From positions 18,441,916-18,505,915 of the forward strand of contig NC_052506.1 of the NCBI RefSeq assembly GCF_014356525.2: DNA of 64,000 bases. The letters are read 5' to 3'. This DNA comes from Nilaparvata lugens (Eukaryota > Arthropoda > Insecta > Hemiptera > Delphacidae). The position numbers were made by a program, and so were the translations under genes. The notes below the pieces were generated by a model that saw only the letters and a program-made list of their open reading frames with translations, was not told the origin of the DNA and did no database searches. Of the stretch, positions 23,553 to 36,161 are shown piece after piece (position 1 is the first letter of the stretch; each line of letters begins with the position of its first letter).

Positions 23553-26205
23553 AATCATGAGGAATCAGCCTGGCTCAATTTGAAACATTTTGTTCATGCA
23601 AATGTGAGAATTTCCCTATATGAAGATAAAAGTATTTCAAATGTGAACCCAATCCTAAAATATAATAATGTGATAATTTTAAATGTCATGAAACCATCTA
23701 AATCTAGAACTATATGAACTTGATACTCTATTGTAAAACTTCTAAGGACCGAAATTGCCTTTGGAGGTTTGTTTCGAATCGAAAGAGGGCTCCGTCGAGA
23801 TAAGTTATGCGTGATTATAACAGCTCAATATCAAGCCAATGTGTACCGGTATTGTTTTTATGACATCTGTTCATGAAGTCTTGCAATACAGTATCAAGTT
23901 CATTTGGTTTTAGATATGGATGGTTTCATGACATTTGACATCATCAAATTATTATATTTTGGGATTGTGTTCACATTTGAAATATTATCTTCATAAGGAA
24001 ATTCTCACATTTGCTTGAACAATTTCCAAGCCAAACAGAGCAAAAGACTGTTCTTTTGAGAAGTATCATGAATTAAAGCTGGGCAGGCCTGGCTTATTTC
24101 AAAGAAAATGCTCTGAATTTGATTCTTTTCACAGCATTGAAACAAGTTTCAAGCAGGAAATGAAGGAATTGGAATTGAACAATATTATTTATATCATTTC
24201 ATTGCCGCTTGACTTGAGGCGCTGATGTTTTGCCGGAATTCTCTCAACTTCTGAAAGTAATGTTCAAGGGAGCATTCAATATTATGGCATTCTCCAGTAA
24301 AAGTTACAAGTTTTGTTCAATTGGCAAACTAGCAAGAAGTCGCCGGGCGACGCCTAGAATGCTAATGAAGAGAATTTCTATTCTCTCGTCTGGAAATTCT
24401 GTCGGATTGTTGCTTTCTCTCCTACTTTGAAGAACTTCCGGTGCTTGTCTTGCAAATAAACTGCATTCCGCCTCTCATGATTAATGTTTGTTTATCGATG
24501 GCACTTGGCAAAATTGTCACCATTTCCAACTTAATCAATTTATTAGTGAGTCATACTGCGATCCTGTTCTATCTTCCTTATGAAATCTCAGAGCTTCTGT
24601 GAAACTCCGATGTATATGCTACTCTAGAATCGATCTGTGTGATTAATATATAGTTTAAATCATTATGAATTACAATTGTGATGAATCATAGTATTGTTGA
24701 ATTATGATAAATCACGATTGATACCAATATTATGATAGTATACAAATTGGAAGGATTTGTAAACTTGGATCAATGTAGCTAATTGATACCTATAGAGGAA
24801 TCCTATTGATACCTTTAGAGGATTATGTAAAGGATAAGCTATATTCTCATATTAGTATAGAATAGCCATTCTATAGAATAAGAGTGCTCAATTATGAAAC
24901 AATTCAATAATAAATTCTAGAGAATAATTGTGGCATGATAATGTAAAATAATATTTTATCGTCATACATGAGGCAATTAGAAGATGATGGCGTCTAGTTT
25001 GAGGAGTCCGGTCTCACAACATGTCAAATTTCATGCAATACTGGAAAAACGCCAATAAATATACGGTTATATGATTAATATAACATAAACTATTGTGATT
25101 AAGAAAATATTAGTTATTGTGTAGGATGTATTATTTATAAGTATTACAGAGATCTCTGCAATAACTCGTACTGATCCTAGAAATAAGTTAATTATAACTG
25201 ACAAAATTATAATTTATTCATCGTCTCATGTTGAGATATGTGAATAGTTGAGAGATGATTAATTTTGGAAAGATGAATTTTATAGATCTATTTAAATTTT
25301 TGATACGGAAAATTTAATCCAAAAATTATTAGAATAGATTATAACTTAATTTCCAACGCTATCATGTTCAAAACCTAATATAAGGCATCTAGGAGCCAAT
25401 TTTCCACGTCAGTAAGTTACAAGGAAAATCCCCGGTGTATTGACGTAAGCGATAAAATATGAATATCTAACTACAGCAAGCGGCGTTTAATAGATTCTGG
25501 TCCCTAGGATCCAAAGCGCCCACCTGTTGAGATGATTGATGTCAGATAGTCGACAATCTTCTCATGTTTGACAGGCGGATCTCTATCTACGAACAACAAT
25601 GGATCGAACAATGTCGAGTGAGAACGATGGACGAAAAAGTAGAAGAGAGAATATGAGGGAGAATTTAAGGGAGTATGAACTATGAAAAGAGAGTATAAAG
25701 GGAGTATGAAGGGAGAATATGAAGAGAAGTTAAAGGAGAATATGATGGAGAACTATACTCTGTACAAAATAACTTTTGACTTGAGATGAACATGAGCAGC
25801 AGAGAAGGCATAGAGCGGTAGGGATACAACGGCGGCGATGTTACCGTTTGAACCGGCCAGCGTTCTCTAATTTAGTGAGTATTGAAGCGCTCAAGTTGAA
25901 CTTACGAAGTTTTCTCTCTGCAAGCACTGACTCTACTGATTCTAATCGACAAATTGGCAACTGCGCTTCCACCTATGACGCTATCCATCACTGTAATTGG
26001 CTGATCTCCCTCCGTTTCTCTGTGCCGCATATTCCTCCAAGTAAAAAGTAATTTTGTACGGAGTATAACGAGCAGGCATTTTCGGTATAGGGGAATTGAG
26101 AAACGGGAATAGAAGAGTGAAGATCCGGAAAAAGAGAAAATACAGGTAAATGATTGCGAAGATGCACTTGATATGGAGGAGCTCAAAGAAAGACATGGCA
26201 TGTGA
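23553..26205. other. non-coding stretch
   Basis: No supportable exon. Purine-rich GGAGAATATGAAG-type imperfect repeats lie at about 25640-25760. A GC-richer patch at 25800-26050 contains chance frames on both strands. Confidence 0.4.
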
Positions 26206-26330
26206 GAGAAAGAAAAGAAAGAAAGAAAGAAATATTTATTGCCAAAATCATTAAACAAACTTTACAAATGTGAAAAATATAAAAATTTTCATATACAATA
26301 CATTGCAAAAACTTAAAATTAAAATATTTT
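26206..26330 (-). mobile_element. possible 3' end fragment of a non-LTR retrotransposon
   Basis: On the plus strand an AGAA simple repeat is followed by aatatttattgccaaaa and AT-rich sequence ending acaatacattgcaaaaac. This resembles reverse-complemented 3' ends of non-LTR elements elsewhere in the window. No coding remnant is attached. Confidence 0.3.
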
Positions 26331-26854
26331 CCATTTAAAAATCGATTATAATATTATCATTGGCGTTACCAGCAAAACTAAGTAGTTTGAGCGATGGCAA
26401 CGAGTAATCAGTCGGCTATAATTAGTGGCTTGAGATTCAGTCGAAAATAGAAAAAATAGAAGAGCATGGAAGCCGAAAGGAAAGAGAAAAATGAAGCAAA
26501 GGTGAGTGGAAAAAGAACTGGAAAATTAGAAAGAGAGAATTGTATAGAAAAAATCTGGTGTGGTACACTCACACAACTTTCCTTGCTCATATTTGAAACT
26601 ACGATCAGACTTCTGTATATGTGTACTTATGATTGTTTTCAGAGTACTTTTTCCTTTGTGTAAATATTGTAAAATTCAATGATTTTTCTCAGTCGTCATT
26701 TTTTTAAAGTCGTAAAAACAGCTGTTCTACAGATGAAATATTTCGACTATGTGTTTTTTATGAACTGCGCTACCTACCTACCTCATGCACGAGAAGGAGG
26801 TTACTAAGTCCATTTCTCAAGGATGGGGTGGACCACCCATTAGTTTCCATTAAG
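26331..26854. other. non-coding stretch
   Basis: No gene supported. Short overlapping frames occur on both strands near 26408-26663 and are purine- or pyrimidine-biased. Confidence 0.4.
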
Positions 26855-27300
26855 GAAACTCATGCCAGTTGATAAAGCTGATAAATAACTATACAGGGTA
26901 TGAATTTGAAAAAAGTCTTTTATGAGAAAGTCGTGAAAAACATGTTTTTTTAGTAATTATCCGCTATTTTTCTCAAGAATATTATGGAGCTCCTGCAATT
27001 TTCCCAGAAATGAGACTCATGTCAGTTGATAGGGCTTATAAATAGCTATCCATGGTATAAATTTGAAGAAAATTGTTAGAGCCGTTTTCGATAAAACCGT
27101 AAATAACATGGTTTTTTAGTGATTTTCCGCCATTTTTCTCAAGAATATTACGGAGCTCCAACAATTTTCCCAGAAATGAGACTCATGTCAGTTGATAGGG
27201 CTTATAAATAGCTATCCATGGTATAAATTTGAAGAAAATCGTTAGAGCCGTTTTCGAGAAAACCGTGAAAAACATGGTTTTTTAGTAATCATCCGCCATT
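26855..27300. repeat. tandem array, about 166-bp unit, roughly three copies
   Basis: The phrase gagactcatgtcagttgat recurs at 27012 and 27178, with a diverged copy at 26855. Each unit includes a paired phrase about a catggttttttagt block and a cggagctcc block. The last two copies are close to identical, so the array expanded recently. Confidence 0.75.
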
Positions 27301-27410
27301 TTGAATTCAATTTTATTGAATTTCTCATTGTCGGATCTCATGGTATAAGGACCTTCAGTTTAAAATTTCAAGTCAATCGGTTGATTAGGAATGGAGTTAT
27401 CGTGTTCACA

Positions 27411-27411
27411 G

Positions 27412-27491
<80 letters not shown>
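27411..27491 (+). repeat. CA dinucleotide microsatellite
   Basis: Short CATA repeats run into more than 30 CA units. A chance frame across it encodes a Thr-His run and is not a gene. Confidence 0.95.
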
Positions 27492-27492
<1 letters not shown>

Positions 27493-27540
27493 TCATGTTT
27501 TTGGACTCAGGGGACCTTGAAACGTATAGAAAACTTGAAA

Positions 27541-27917
27541 TTAGGGTACCTTAATTTTTTTTGGAAAGCAATACTTTCCTTACCTATGGTAGTAGGGCAA
27601 GGAAAGTAAAAATGTTTCAAGAAATTGGGGAAGTAGTACCTTATAATGCTTTAATATGTATTTAGTTATGCTATGTTTATATTGTCATGTTTCTCCAAGA
27701 TAGCTGGTTTTGTGATCCTTCTTATATCTACATACGCTACTTGAATATTGAAAGAGAAAATTGAACAATGCCATATTAGTCGAAACTCATATTACTTCTC
27801 TCAAGTTTGAATCATGACTTTTTGATTTAATCAAATCAATATTTTTGATTTAGGGTACCTTAATTTTTTTGGAAAGCAATACTTTCCTTTCCTATGGTAA
27901 TAGAGCAAGGAAAGTAA
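27541..27917. repeat. duplicated 68-bp element tail flanking a 240-bp insert
   Basis: A segment starting ttagggtaccttaatttt and ending gcaaggaaagta occurs at 27541-27609 and again at 27850-27917. Each copy can form a small hairpin (tactttcc with ggaaagta). Between them lies a copy of another dispersed repeat (27608-27842). The unit is either a 309-bp tandem step or an insertion followed by duplication. Confidence 0.7.
27608..27842 (+). repeat. dispersed repeat family, copy 1
   Basis: About 230 bases beginning aaaaatgtttcaagaaattgg match the segment at 34483-34704 nearly base for base in the same orientation. One small insertion sits near its right end. No open frame is present. Confidence 0.85.
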
Positions 27918-30900
27918 TAAAAAGAAGACCAAAGGAAACAATGAGTAGTGACCGAGAAAGGGTGAGTAACACAATAATTTCATGTGCTGTTTAGGATAAA
28001 ATAATGTAAATTCGAGGTAAAAGATGTGGAAATAGTGAATGATCGTGGAAAATGTGGGTTGGGGTAGGGAGAAAATGGGAAAAATAAAAATGATGAGAAA
28101 CAAAAGTAAATTATAGAAACTTGTATATCAGGTAAGTTGAGTATATGAAAGTAAAGGAAAGTATAAAATAGAAGAAAAGCATCTTGTAACAAATTTTAGT
28201 AGAACACGAAAAATAAGAGAATCTAGTAAGTTAAGTGGGTCGTATGGGAGTACTGAATATTCAAGGTACAGTATTTAAGAAAAAATGTGGAAAGAAGAGA
28301 TAGGTGAGAGTTTGATGTATGAAGAAGGAATAAGAAAAGAAAGGAGGATGAAAAGCTCAATAAGAAATGAGAAATAACAAAAGGAGGTGGGTGATTGATT
28401 AAAGGAAGATATAATAGTGACAGAGGTAGACCAACGAAGTTTCAGAGAATAGTAATATGATTGAGAGAGATACTCTACTATAACGAAGTAGTAGTGAGTG
28501 TGAGAGAACTGCAGCTAGCTTGGGAGAAAAAGATCAATAGTCTGATTGAAGTTTCTGATAAGAATGGAGAACTGTAGAACTTCGTTATGTTGGCATCAAT
28601 TCGAAAGAGACAGAATACAAACTCTGTCTCTTCCTCATCGGTGTGATAACGTCATCTTGCACTTGGTCGTGAAACTCGAAATTAAAGAATCTAATAGAAC
28701 CACGATCAAGCCAGCGCGCTAAAAAGGCCATCGACCTTTCAGCATTGTTGGATGCTGCGGGATGATGGCTCAAGTCGTTATGCTCTTTTGCTGAGAACAT
28801 TAATTTGGCAACTTGTTCGTTATTTTCATACTATTTGACAGACACATACTCGAACGTGATTCTTATAAATATATTAGCATAAAACATAGCAGGATTTGCT
28901 GGCTCTCCTAGCTTGATATAATTGAATATCAAAAATTTAGACCAATGCCAATATTGAAAAGGAGACAATCTAGTACTATACATGTTATTTCTAATAAAAA
29001 CAATATGAAATCTTTTAGTAGGCTACCCTCTTATTAAAAACTTTGAAATATTTTAATGGAATAGAAATATTTTACAGTTTTTAAAAAAAGGTACTAAAAG
29101 TTTTTATATTGTTTTTATTTGAATCAAGTAGCGAAGTGAATCTATGTTATTTCTAGTACATACACTAGCAGTTAGCTCAATGAAATATATACGTGAAGAA
29201 ATATGTATTCCTACAATCCAAGCTCATTTTCGATGTGTGAGAATTTAATGACTTCTTTTATCTGTAGTCTTGATAACTCTTGAGTCACCGAAAACATAAC
29301 GGAACTAAAGTTTTTTGTGGTTTGAAGGAAATAATAGGCTATAGGTACTCTGGTTAGATAAACATTTTCTCTGTTAACATTTTTTACCTGATGATTTATA
29401 ACCCATGCTAACTAACAACCCATGCTAAGTAATACTAACTCGACAACCAGAACAATTAAAACTTGGGGTTTCGAAGTGAGGAGCATCATCCATTTAAGGC
29501 AAAAGACGATAGATAAAGGTCAATGCCTCTTGGTCTCTGGCCGAAAATCATGTGCCACTTCTCTGTAAATGAATGATTTTCATAAATTTGATTCTTGTGA
29601 AAGTAAGGAAGTGCGAACCAGTGAGAGTATTGTCCAAATTTAGCACTCTCTCTATGAAAGCTCCTGATTTATGTAAACAATAGGCATATTATTGATCTAT
29701 TATGATATCTAAAAGTACCTATTCACCTTTATAAAGTTCGAAGAAAGGTTTCAAAATCAATGCGTTTTGAAAATATGTTTTATTTCGCTTAAATCTGATT
29801 ATGATTAATAGGAACTGTGTTATCACATTGTTATCAAGTAGGTAGTCATGTACTTCTCAAGGAATTTCAAATCAGTAATAGAATTAGTCAGACTAATTTC
29901 TCATGAAATTTCTAACGACTATTTACATACTTTTCATATTTTCCCCGATTCAGCAAAAATATAAGCTGAAAATATTTCATGGTGTAATATCATGATATTG
30001 ATAATATAATTATTATGAATCATTGGTTAATGATTTTTGTTTTTTGATGAAAATGAAGGCGAATTTCTAGGAATCTACTTACTCAATTTATTTCACACGA
30101 AATCAGATTGCATACTTTATAATCTACTCATGGTAGTAACGTAGTATCTGAAGATTGTTGGATGGAGCAATATAGCGTGACACGTATCATTTTGGACTGT
30201 TTGGCACAATTACTATAGCTATCGGGGTCGTTTATACAAATCGATAACTGCTGAAAGTAACTGTTCCCAAAATGGAAAGTGGGTCTTTGTTGATATTAGC
30301 CTAACTTCAATTATTAATTTATGCGGCGTTTTTTTTTTTAGAATAGGCTAACATTCATTCTGGACTTATTCTCTTATTAATGCAAAAATAAGAAATAATA
30401 AAAAAATGTTATTATGTGTCATAATATTTTAATTGTTCAATGTTGTTCAAAAACATGATTTTGTGTATTAATCACCCCCACAGTCTTTAATTAATAGTAG
30501 CATTAAGTATGAGATTTAGCTGCAAACAGATTTTTCAAAGAAATAATTTCTCAGTGTTCCTCCATTTTTCAACATTATTTCCACGGAGATTTCAGGATTA
30601 GTGATAATACATCAGTAATTTTCCTCTCTTATCCAGAGAGTATTAGTAAAGAGATTATATAGAATGAAGTTGTAGAGTATATACTACACTCCATACTCTC
30701 TGGTCTTGTCTCCTTTTTCCCCTCTTATCATTACATTAACTCCTATTCTATCCCTCATAATAGAGAAACAGGGTAGAACCCTAACAACTAATCTCTAACA
30801 ATATGTTGTTAATTTTTCTAGTAAACGTTGTATGCCTATTATATTTCTCTATGCTCTATCACCTATTACTAGTAGTTCTGTGAACAGTAGACCTCACGCA

Positions 30901-31029
30901 GTATTCTCATCCACAAGTACCTGATTGAAACTATAGACCTTATGGAAATACAGCAATAGACTGGCTTCTCCACACATCTGTGTAATCACTTGTCAGCTGA
31001 TTTATGATGAATAATTCTATAGTCTGATT
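27918..31029. other. non-coding stretch with one MITE
   Basis: AT-rich intergenic or intronic sequence. Apart from the inverted-repeat element at 28991-29122 I see no exon or RNA gene. The 90- and 70-codon frames at 27831-28192 are Phe/Leu/Ser-rich and overlap in different frames, which suggests chance. Confidence 0.4.
28991..29122. repeat. inverted-repeat MITE, family also at 41831-41959
   Basis: Terminal arms of more than 50 bases pair with each other. The left begins ctaataaaaacaatatg and the right ends tatattgtttttatt. The same terminal sequence, with the GTACC-type inner block, occurs at 41.8 kb, defining a family of at least two. Confidence 0.6.
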
Positions 31030-31272
31030 TTCACTCTGAAAATGACGTATGAAGGAGGCTCCTTTTTCCTTTTATATTATCCTTGAAATGCAAAATTTCC
31101 AAAAACCTTGTTTTATACGTCGACGCGCAATTAAAAAAGGAACATACCTGTCAAATTTCATGAAAATCTATTCCCGCGTTTCGCCGTAAATGCGCAACAT
31201 ATAAACATTTAAACATTAAAAGAAATCCCAAACCGTCGACTTGAATCTTAGACCTCACTTCGCTCGGTCAAT
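31030..31272. repeat. probable dispersed repeat fragment
   Basis: GC-richer non-coding stretch with phrases such as cccgcgtttcgccgtaaatg and gacctcacttcgctcggtca that read like the ends of a high-copy insect element. This is an impression without a second copy in the window. Confidence 0.3.
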
Positions 31273-31619
31273 TATTTATATCGATTATGTTTTTAGAAAT
31301 ATTTGTCCTCATGAGCAGGTAGAAGGAGAAATAGGAAAAACCTCACTGTTTGGCATCAAGGTAGCCTACTGTATTTGCAAAATTGCCGCTTGACTTGTTC
31401 AATTTTTAATTGAATAATTTTTTGTTGTTTTGTAAAGTATTTCAATGAAACAAATAATTCATTTATCTATTTGGAAATCTATTTTCCAAGTAAATTAATA
31501 TAGACAGAGAAAACTTATACGATTGTTTCATTTTATGGTAATATAGGCTGTTGGCCACAATTCATCAAATTAATATGATTTTAATGTTCATGCATCAAAC
31601 TAGCTAATGTTGATGTTAT
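31273..31619. other. non-coding stretch
   Basis: Nothing supportable seen. Confidence 0.4.
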
Positions 31620-32580
31620 TCAAAACATTGGCGCGCAGTACAACCCACTCGATCTGTCAAGTGCAAAGGTATGCGTCATTAGGCTCGAAAACAAGTTTAC
31701 TTTGCGCGAGAGAGATAGTGTGCAAGAGAAAAGCACCGAGCACACGTAACTCATATCAGTGAGAGAGATGAAATAAATTTCTCAAGGCCGCAGAGATGCC
31801 AAACTAATCAGTTTTTATACCAATTTTGGCGAGATGTTTTCGAAATAATGATTACCTGTAAAGGGTTAGTGGTGGTGCGGAGTACAGTACCGAGCAGAAG
31901 CCAGGTACAGTCAGTACCGCGAGTAGGCCCAAGTCAGAGCGCACAGGTAAACGTGGAAGGTTAGGTCTGTTGTTGATATGTTGTTACGTGGTGGAAAGCA
32001 CTGCTTGAAAGGTGTAGGCTAATGTATGATAGAAATATAATTTAGAAAACACTTGGGAACACTTGAAAGGCACTGCACTGAATTGTGGTGGTGGGGAGAG
32101 CGTGAGAGCGAACTCGCGGCACTAGAGTAACTATTTTTTGTGGAGCTACGGCCACGAACACTACGTAACACACCTCGCTCCAAGTAGTCGGTTTGCCAAC
32201 TGGTAAGCTCTGTGAACTCTCCGCCTAGTCGCTGGCTTGCTGCTCACCGTTCCACCCGGTGACTCTACCTTGGCCAGGGCGGTGGTGGGGCGGGGAGTGG
32301 ATTCGATACAACTTGGTGGTGGGGTGAGAGTACTACGGTAATTTAAAACTATGCAATATATCCTCACCGTCAGTCCGCAGCAGTGAAGGTATAGTCGCGG
32401 CCACCACCATGAACCTCACTTACCTACAGACGGACACGGACACGCCACCGTCACGTCACGTCTACCTTGACCTTATCATCTGCTCTCTCCGCTCTATTTT
32501 TTCCAATCTTTCACCCCGATGATTTCCTTCCGGCATCAATATTACGCCAGGTTTCTTCTCTCGTCACGACTGCAGCTGCA
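31620..32580. promoter_or_regulatory. GC-richer promoter-like island with splice-donor candidates
   Basis: This kilobase is distinctly GC-richer than its surroundings. On the minus strand a strong donor TAG|GTAAGT ends at about 32437, preceded by ACGTGAC-rich sequence. On the plus strand there is a donor-like CACAG|GTAAAC at about 31947. A 68-codon minus-strand frame (32161-32367) and a 33-codon plus-strand frame from 32410 lack recognisable domains. The best reading is a promoter plus non-coding first exon of a gene whose coding part lies elsewhere. The minus-strand tetraspan gene at 20.9 kb is one candidate, without proof. Confidence 0.4.
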
Positions 32581-32775
32581 GATCTCTGAAGATTATTGCT
32601 ATCATTATCTATTCATCTACTTGAACACCTCAGAAATCTTTTGATTTTAATTTATAATAGAAATTTTTTCCACGCTGCTGTGTATTTTGTTTGTATAAAA
32701 AGTAATAGGGTTCTACCTTGTGGAAGGTGATTCATTGATGTATTTTGCGTTTATGTATGTTTATGTATCTTTCAA

Positions 32776-32905
32776 GTTGCGTTTACACCAAAGTAAATAA
32801 CAACAAAATGTTAATAACTTAATCCTTATAGATTCTATTAGATTGAATATAACTTGTCATACACATAATGAACATATGTGTTTGTCTAAAGTCCCGTTGA
32901 AAAAT
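32776..32905. repeat. partial MITE related to the element at 35972-36161
   Basis: Starts gttgcgtttacaccaaag and shares an internal block (catacacataatgaacatatgtgtttgt) with the complete element at 36 kb. The right terminal repeat is missing. Confidence 0.6.
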
Positions 32906-33969
32906 TCAAAATTTTCAAATCATTATTCCTGGACCGAAAATCAAGTGACGAAGCAGTGTGTGATTGGACAACATTGACATTTTATCGAAATTTTTGGAGA
33001 GAAATAATGACAATGTCATAATTGTATTATGATTATAGTGTTTTATACAATAAATGAATAACTGAAAAAATGAAACTTAAATGTTTCAATCAACAAAGCA
33101 TAGTTTTTAGTTTACACCTTGTAAAATTTTCTGCGAATCATCTGTCTCTTCACAAAGCACGTAGCTTTTTCATCCGCCTATGACCTATTTATTCGGTTTT
33201 GAAATGATCATACCACCCGCAAACAGGAGGAGGTAGTTTAACTCAGTCTAATCGTTACAATATTAACTAATTATTATAATTGAAAGAATTTCCAATTATT
33301 TTTCTCTCTTTAGATTTTTGGTTGATCTCAATCTTTATTATCACAGTAAATCCTGATAATTGTTATGGCTCGAAAAATTTCTATGGAATTTTCATTAGAA
33401 ATGAATTGATGCATCTTACAACTATAATTTCGAATGTGGTTTCACAGCGAGGCGAATCTAATAGCATTTGGATTGCAGTTTTGAACTAGATAATATCAGG
33501 CGACCTATCCGACTGTGAAAAGCTATTATAACGGAGTCTCAGGTTGGTTCTTCATTTTGACTGCTAAAATAGAACAATATTCTAGACTATGCTGCGATGC
33601 TGCTGCTATGATATAGCTATATCGTATCGTATACCTCTACTTTCATTCTTCTATTATTGAAATTTTCAAGGGGCGTATGATTAGCTTGTAGATATTAAAC
33701 AAGAAACACAGTTCAATATAGATGTTAAATATCTCTCAACTTAGTATTACTTTAATATTGAAAAGGATACTTTCTCGTGATGATCAAGATCAAAGCACCA
33801 AAGAACGTCAATGTTTATTCTGGCTCGCGAAATGAAGGTATTTGATAAAAGAGAAAATGTAATTTTCTTGTTTGGATTCATCACTGGTACGAAATGTGTA
33901 GAAAAAACAATTCTCATCAATTTGAAAAAAAATTCAATTCAATTTCATTATAATATGACATAATTATCA
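32906..33969. other. non-coding stretch
   Basis: No supportable gene. The 69-codon frame at 33280-33489 has no ATG-initiated signal or splice support. Confidence 0.4.
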
Positions 33970-34163
33970 TTAAAAATATAAATCTGATTGGGGTACCCTT
34001 TTTAAAACTATTTCGTCACGACATGTATCGCCTATATGCCATTCAAAGGCAAATAAAAGATATGCTATTCATATTCAATGCAATGTTGAATGGCATTATA
34101 TAGCCGAAATATGTCGTGACGAAATAGTTTTAAAAAGGGTACTGAGATTTATATTTTTATTTA
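33970..34163. repeat. fold-back MITE, copy 1
   Basis: Arms containing GTACCCTTTTTAAAAC, TTCGTCACGACATGT and GCCATTCAA pair across a spacer of about 40 bases. The flanking taaaaatataaatct also pairs. A second member lies at 58337-58537. Confidence 0.7.
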
Positions 34164-34203
34164 TATTCAAAAGTAGCTCTAAAGAGAAAAGGATAATTTA
34201 CTC

Positions 34204-34265
34204 ATACCTTATAATGCTTTAATATGTATTTAGTTATGCTATGTTTATATTGTCATGTTTCTTCA
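34204..34265 (+). repeat. dispersed repeat family, truncated copy 3
   Basis: About 60 bases (from accttataatgctttaatat through tgtcatgtttcttcaa) match the interior of the repeats at 27608 and 34483. Confidence 0.75.
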
Positions 34266-34482
34266 ATTATACTTAGATAAAATAACATATAGAATCTAGG
34301 CATCACCAGCAATAGTCTGGTTTGAGTCAAATCTGGCCTATTCTTCTCTTTCATATCTCAAGATCACAGCCTTACTTTCTACTCAAAGTATTGTTACAGT
34401 CTTAAATAAATAAATACATAATTTTATCGCCATTCAACTGATCATAGTTAAAGACAACGTAACTTATCTGCGATCAATATCG

Positions 34483-34704
34483 AAAAATGTTTCAAGAAAT
34501 TGGGGAAGTAGTACTTATAATGCTTTAATATGTATTTAGTTATGCTATGTTTATATTGTCATGTTTCTTCAAGATAGCTGGTTTTGTGATCCTTCTTATA
34601 TCTACATACGCTACTTGAATATTGAAAGAGAAAATTGAACAATGCCATATTAGTCGAAACTCATGAGTTTGAATCATGACTTTTTGATTTAATCAAATCA
34701 ATAT
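34483..34704 (+). repeat. dispersed repeat family, copy 2
   Basis: Near-identical to 27608-27842 in the same orientation, lacking about a dozen bases close to the right end. Confidence 0.85.
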
Positions 34705-35971
34705 TCTATACCATCGAATTATGGATATGATACTCCTCAATTTATCTATTCCAATATCCCCTGAAAAATCGTTTCACATGAGCTGAATAATGATTGATAA
34801 GCTATTGATCAATATCAAAGTGAACTGTGCCGTATATCCTGATGGAACAAAATAGAGCGCCTTGCATGTATGCAACACGCTTAACGTTTGTGCTTTGCTT
34901 CTTGTTCTATTCAGGAGTATGCTGGTTGGATATCACTTTGCAAGCCTATAGCGAGTTAAATTCTCATCAAATACCTTTGAGCGTGTGAATTATATTCACA
35001 TATTGAATTCGAGCTGTAATTTAGTGAGAATATCCGTCTCGAACATAGATGCTGCGAATTTTACTCATATCGGATCCCATTATTATCATTGCCCATGCAA
35101 CCGTTTTATTGGATTCGAGCGAAGTTCATGATTTCCTCGTTGGGAAAGCTGTTGCTCGAAATAGAGTGGATGTGCAGAGCTTGCTTTAATTTCGTCAAAT
35201 GTGGAGCAATACATTCGACACTCGCGTCTATGAATATTCATGCCATTCAATGTGTTCCAATCACTGCTGAAACATGTTTATCATGCAATGGAGGCTGGAA
35301 TCGATGGATAGCAGTTTTCATCGTTCCATTTAGAGTAATGGTATCGGTTCACCCACTCACTTAGCCTTTCCCTCAATATTGAAATGTGTTATCTAGATTC
35401 TACATGTTTCATGATACATTGTAATAGTGCAAGGTTATTCCAGAGTCAAGCGCTTTTGCACCATGCTGCAAAGTTGAGTGACTATGATGTTCATGATCAA
35501 AAATTCGAAATGAAAATTCTGGTAGTGAAAATGGAGGGATAGATAAGATGTAAGAAATTTATGGAAATTTATTTTAAGAAATTCATCTCTCTTCAAAATT
35601 GGGATGCTTTTTCAAGAATCTACTCGTAGTCACATTGCATCGTTATGTCAATGGAAAACTCTCTAATGTAATTTTGGAATACTATGAATTCATTTCATCA
35701 GTGATAAATAATATCTTCGAAAATATTGGCCTGGCTACACAAAAGTTTGTTAAATTTCAATTGAGGAAATTTTTTCTAATAGATTGATAGCTTCTCTTGT
35801 GACATTCACTCGTCATTTAATCAACGTTAAAATTAAACATACTTTTGTGCAACCGGGTTATTATTCCTCAAACATTGAATTTTCAACATTAGCTCTACCA
35901 CTCATTCTTCATTAATTCTGCTTGATGAAAGAGATAAGTGTGAAATAAGCTATTTTTTAGAATTGAGTGTA
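34705..35971. other. non-coding stretch
   Basis: No gene supported. A 91-codon frame at 35089-35364 is mixed in composition but has no signal peptide, domain or good splice sites, so I leave it unannotated. Confidence 0.4.
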
Positions 35972-36161
35972 AAGCTGCGTTTACACCAAAGTTATTAACA
36001 AAATGTTTATTTGTCCGTCATTATAGATTCTACTGCATTGAAAATAACTTATCATACACATGATGTACATATGTGTTTGTAAGGTTCCGTTCAATGTAAT
36101 AGATCTTTATAAGGACGGAAAAATAAACATTTTGTTAATAGCTTTGGTGTAAACGCAGCTT
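35972..36161. repeat. 190-bp MITE with long terminal inverted repeats
   Basis: Terminal repeats AAGCTGCGTTTACACCAAAG... are complementary at both ends and extend through an AACAAAATGTTTATT block. TA flanks both sides, which would fit a TA target-site duplication (Tc1/mariner-like). No coding capacity. Confidence 0.7.

Noticed and set aside
26466..26501. Possible first exon MEAERKEKNEAK followed by donor GTGAGT
   Set aside because: Purine-rich low-complexity context; twelve codons and no matching exon make chance more likely.
27391..27609. Frame encoding a Thr-His run
   Set aside because: It is the CA microsatellite read in one frame.
32161..32367. 68-codon minus-strand frame in the GC-richer island
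   Set aside because: No domain; high GC lowers stop frequency, so an open frame is expected by chance.
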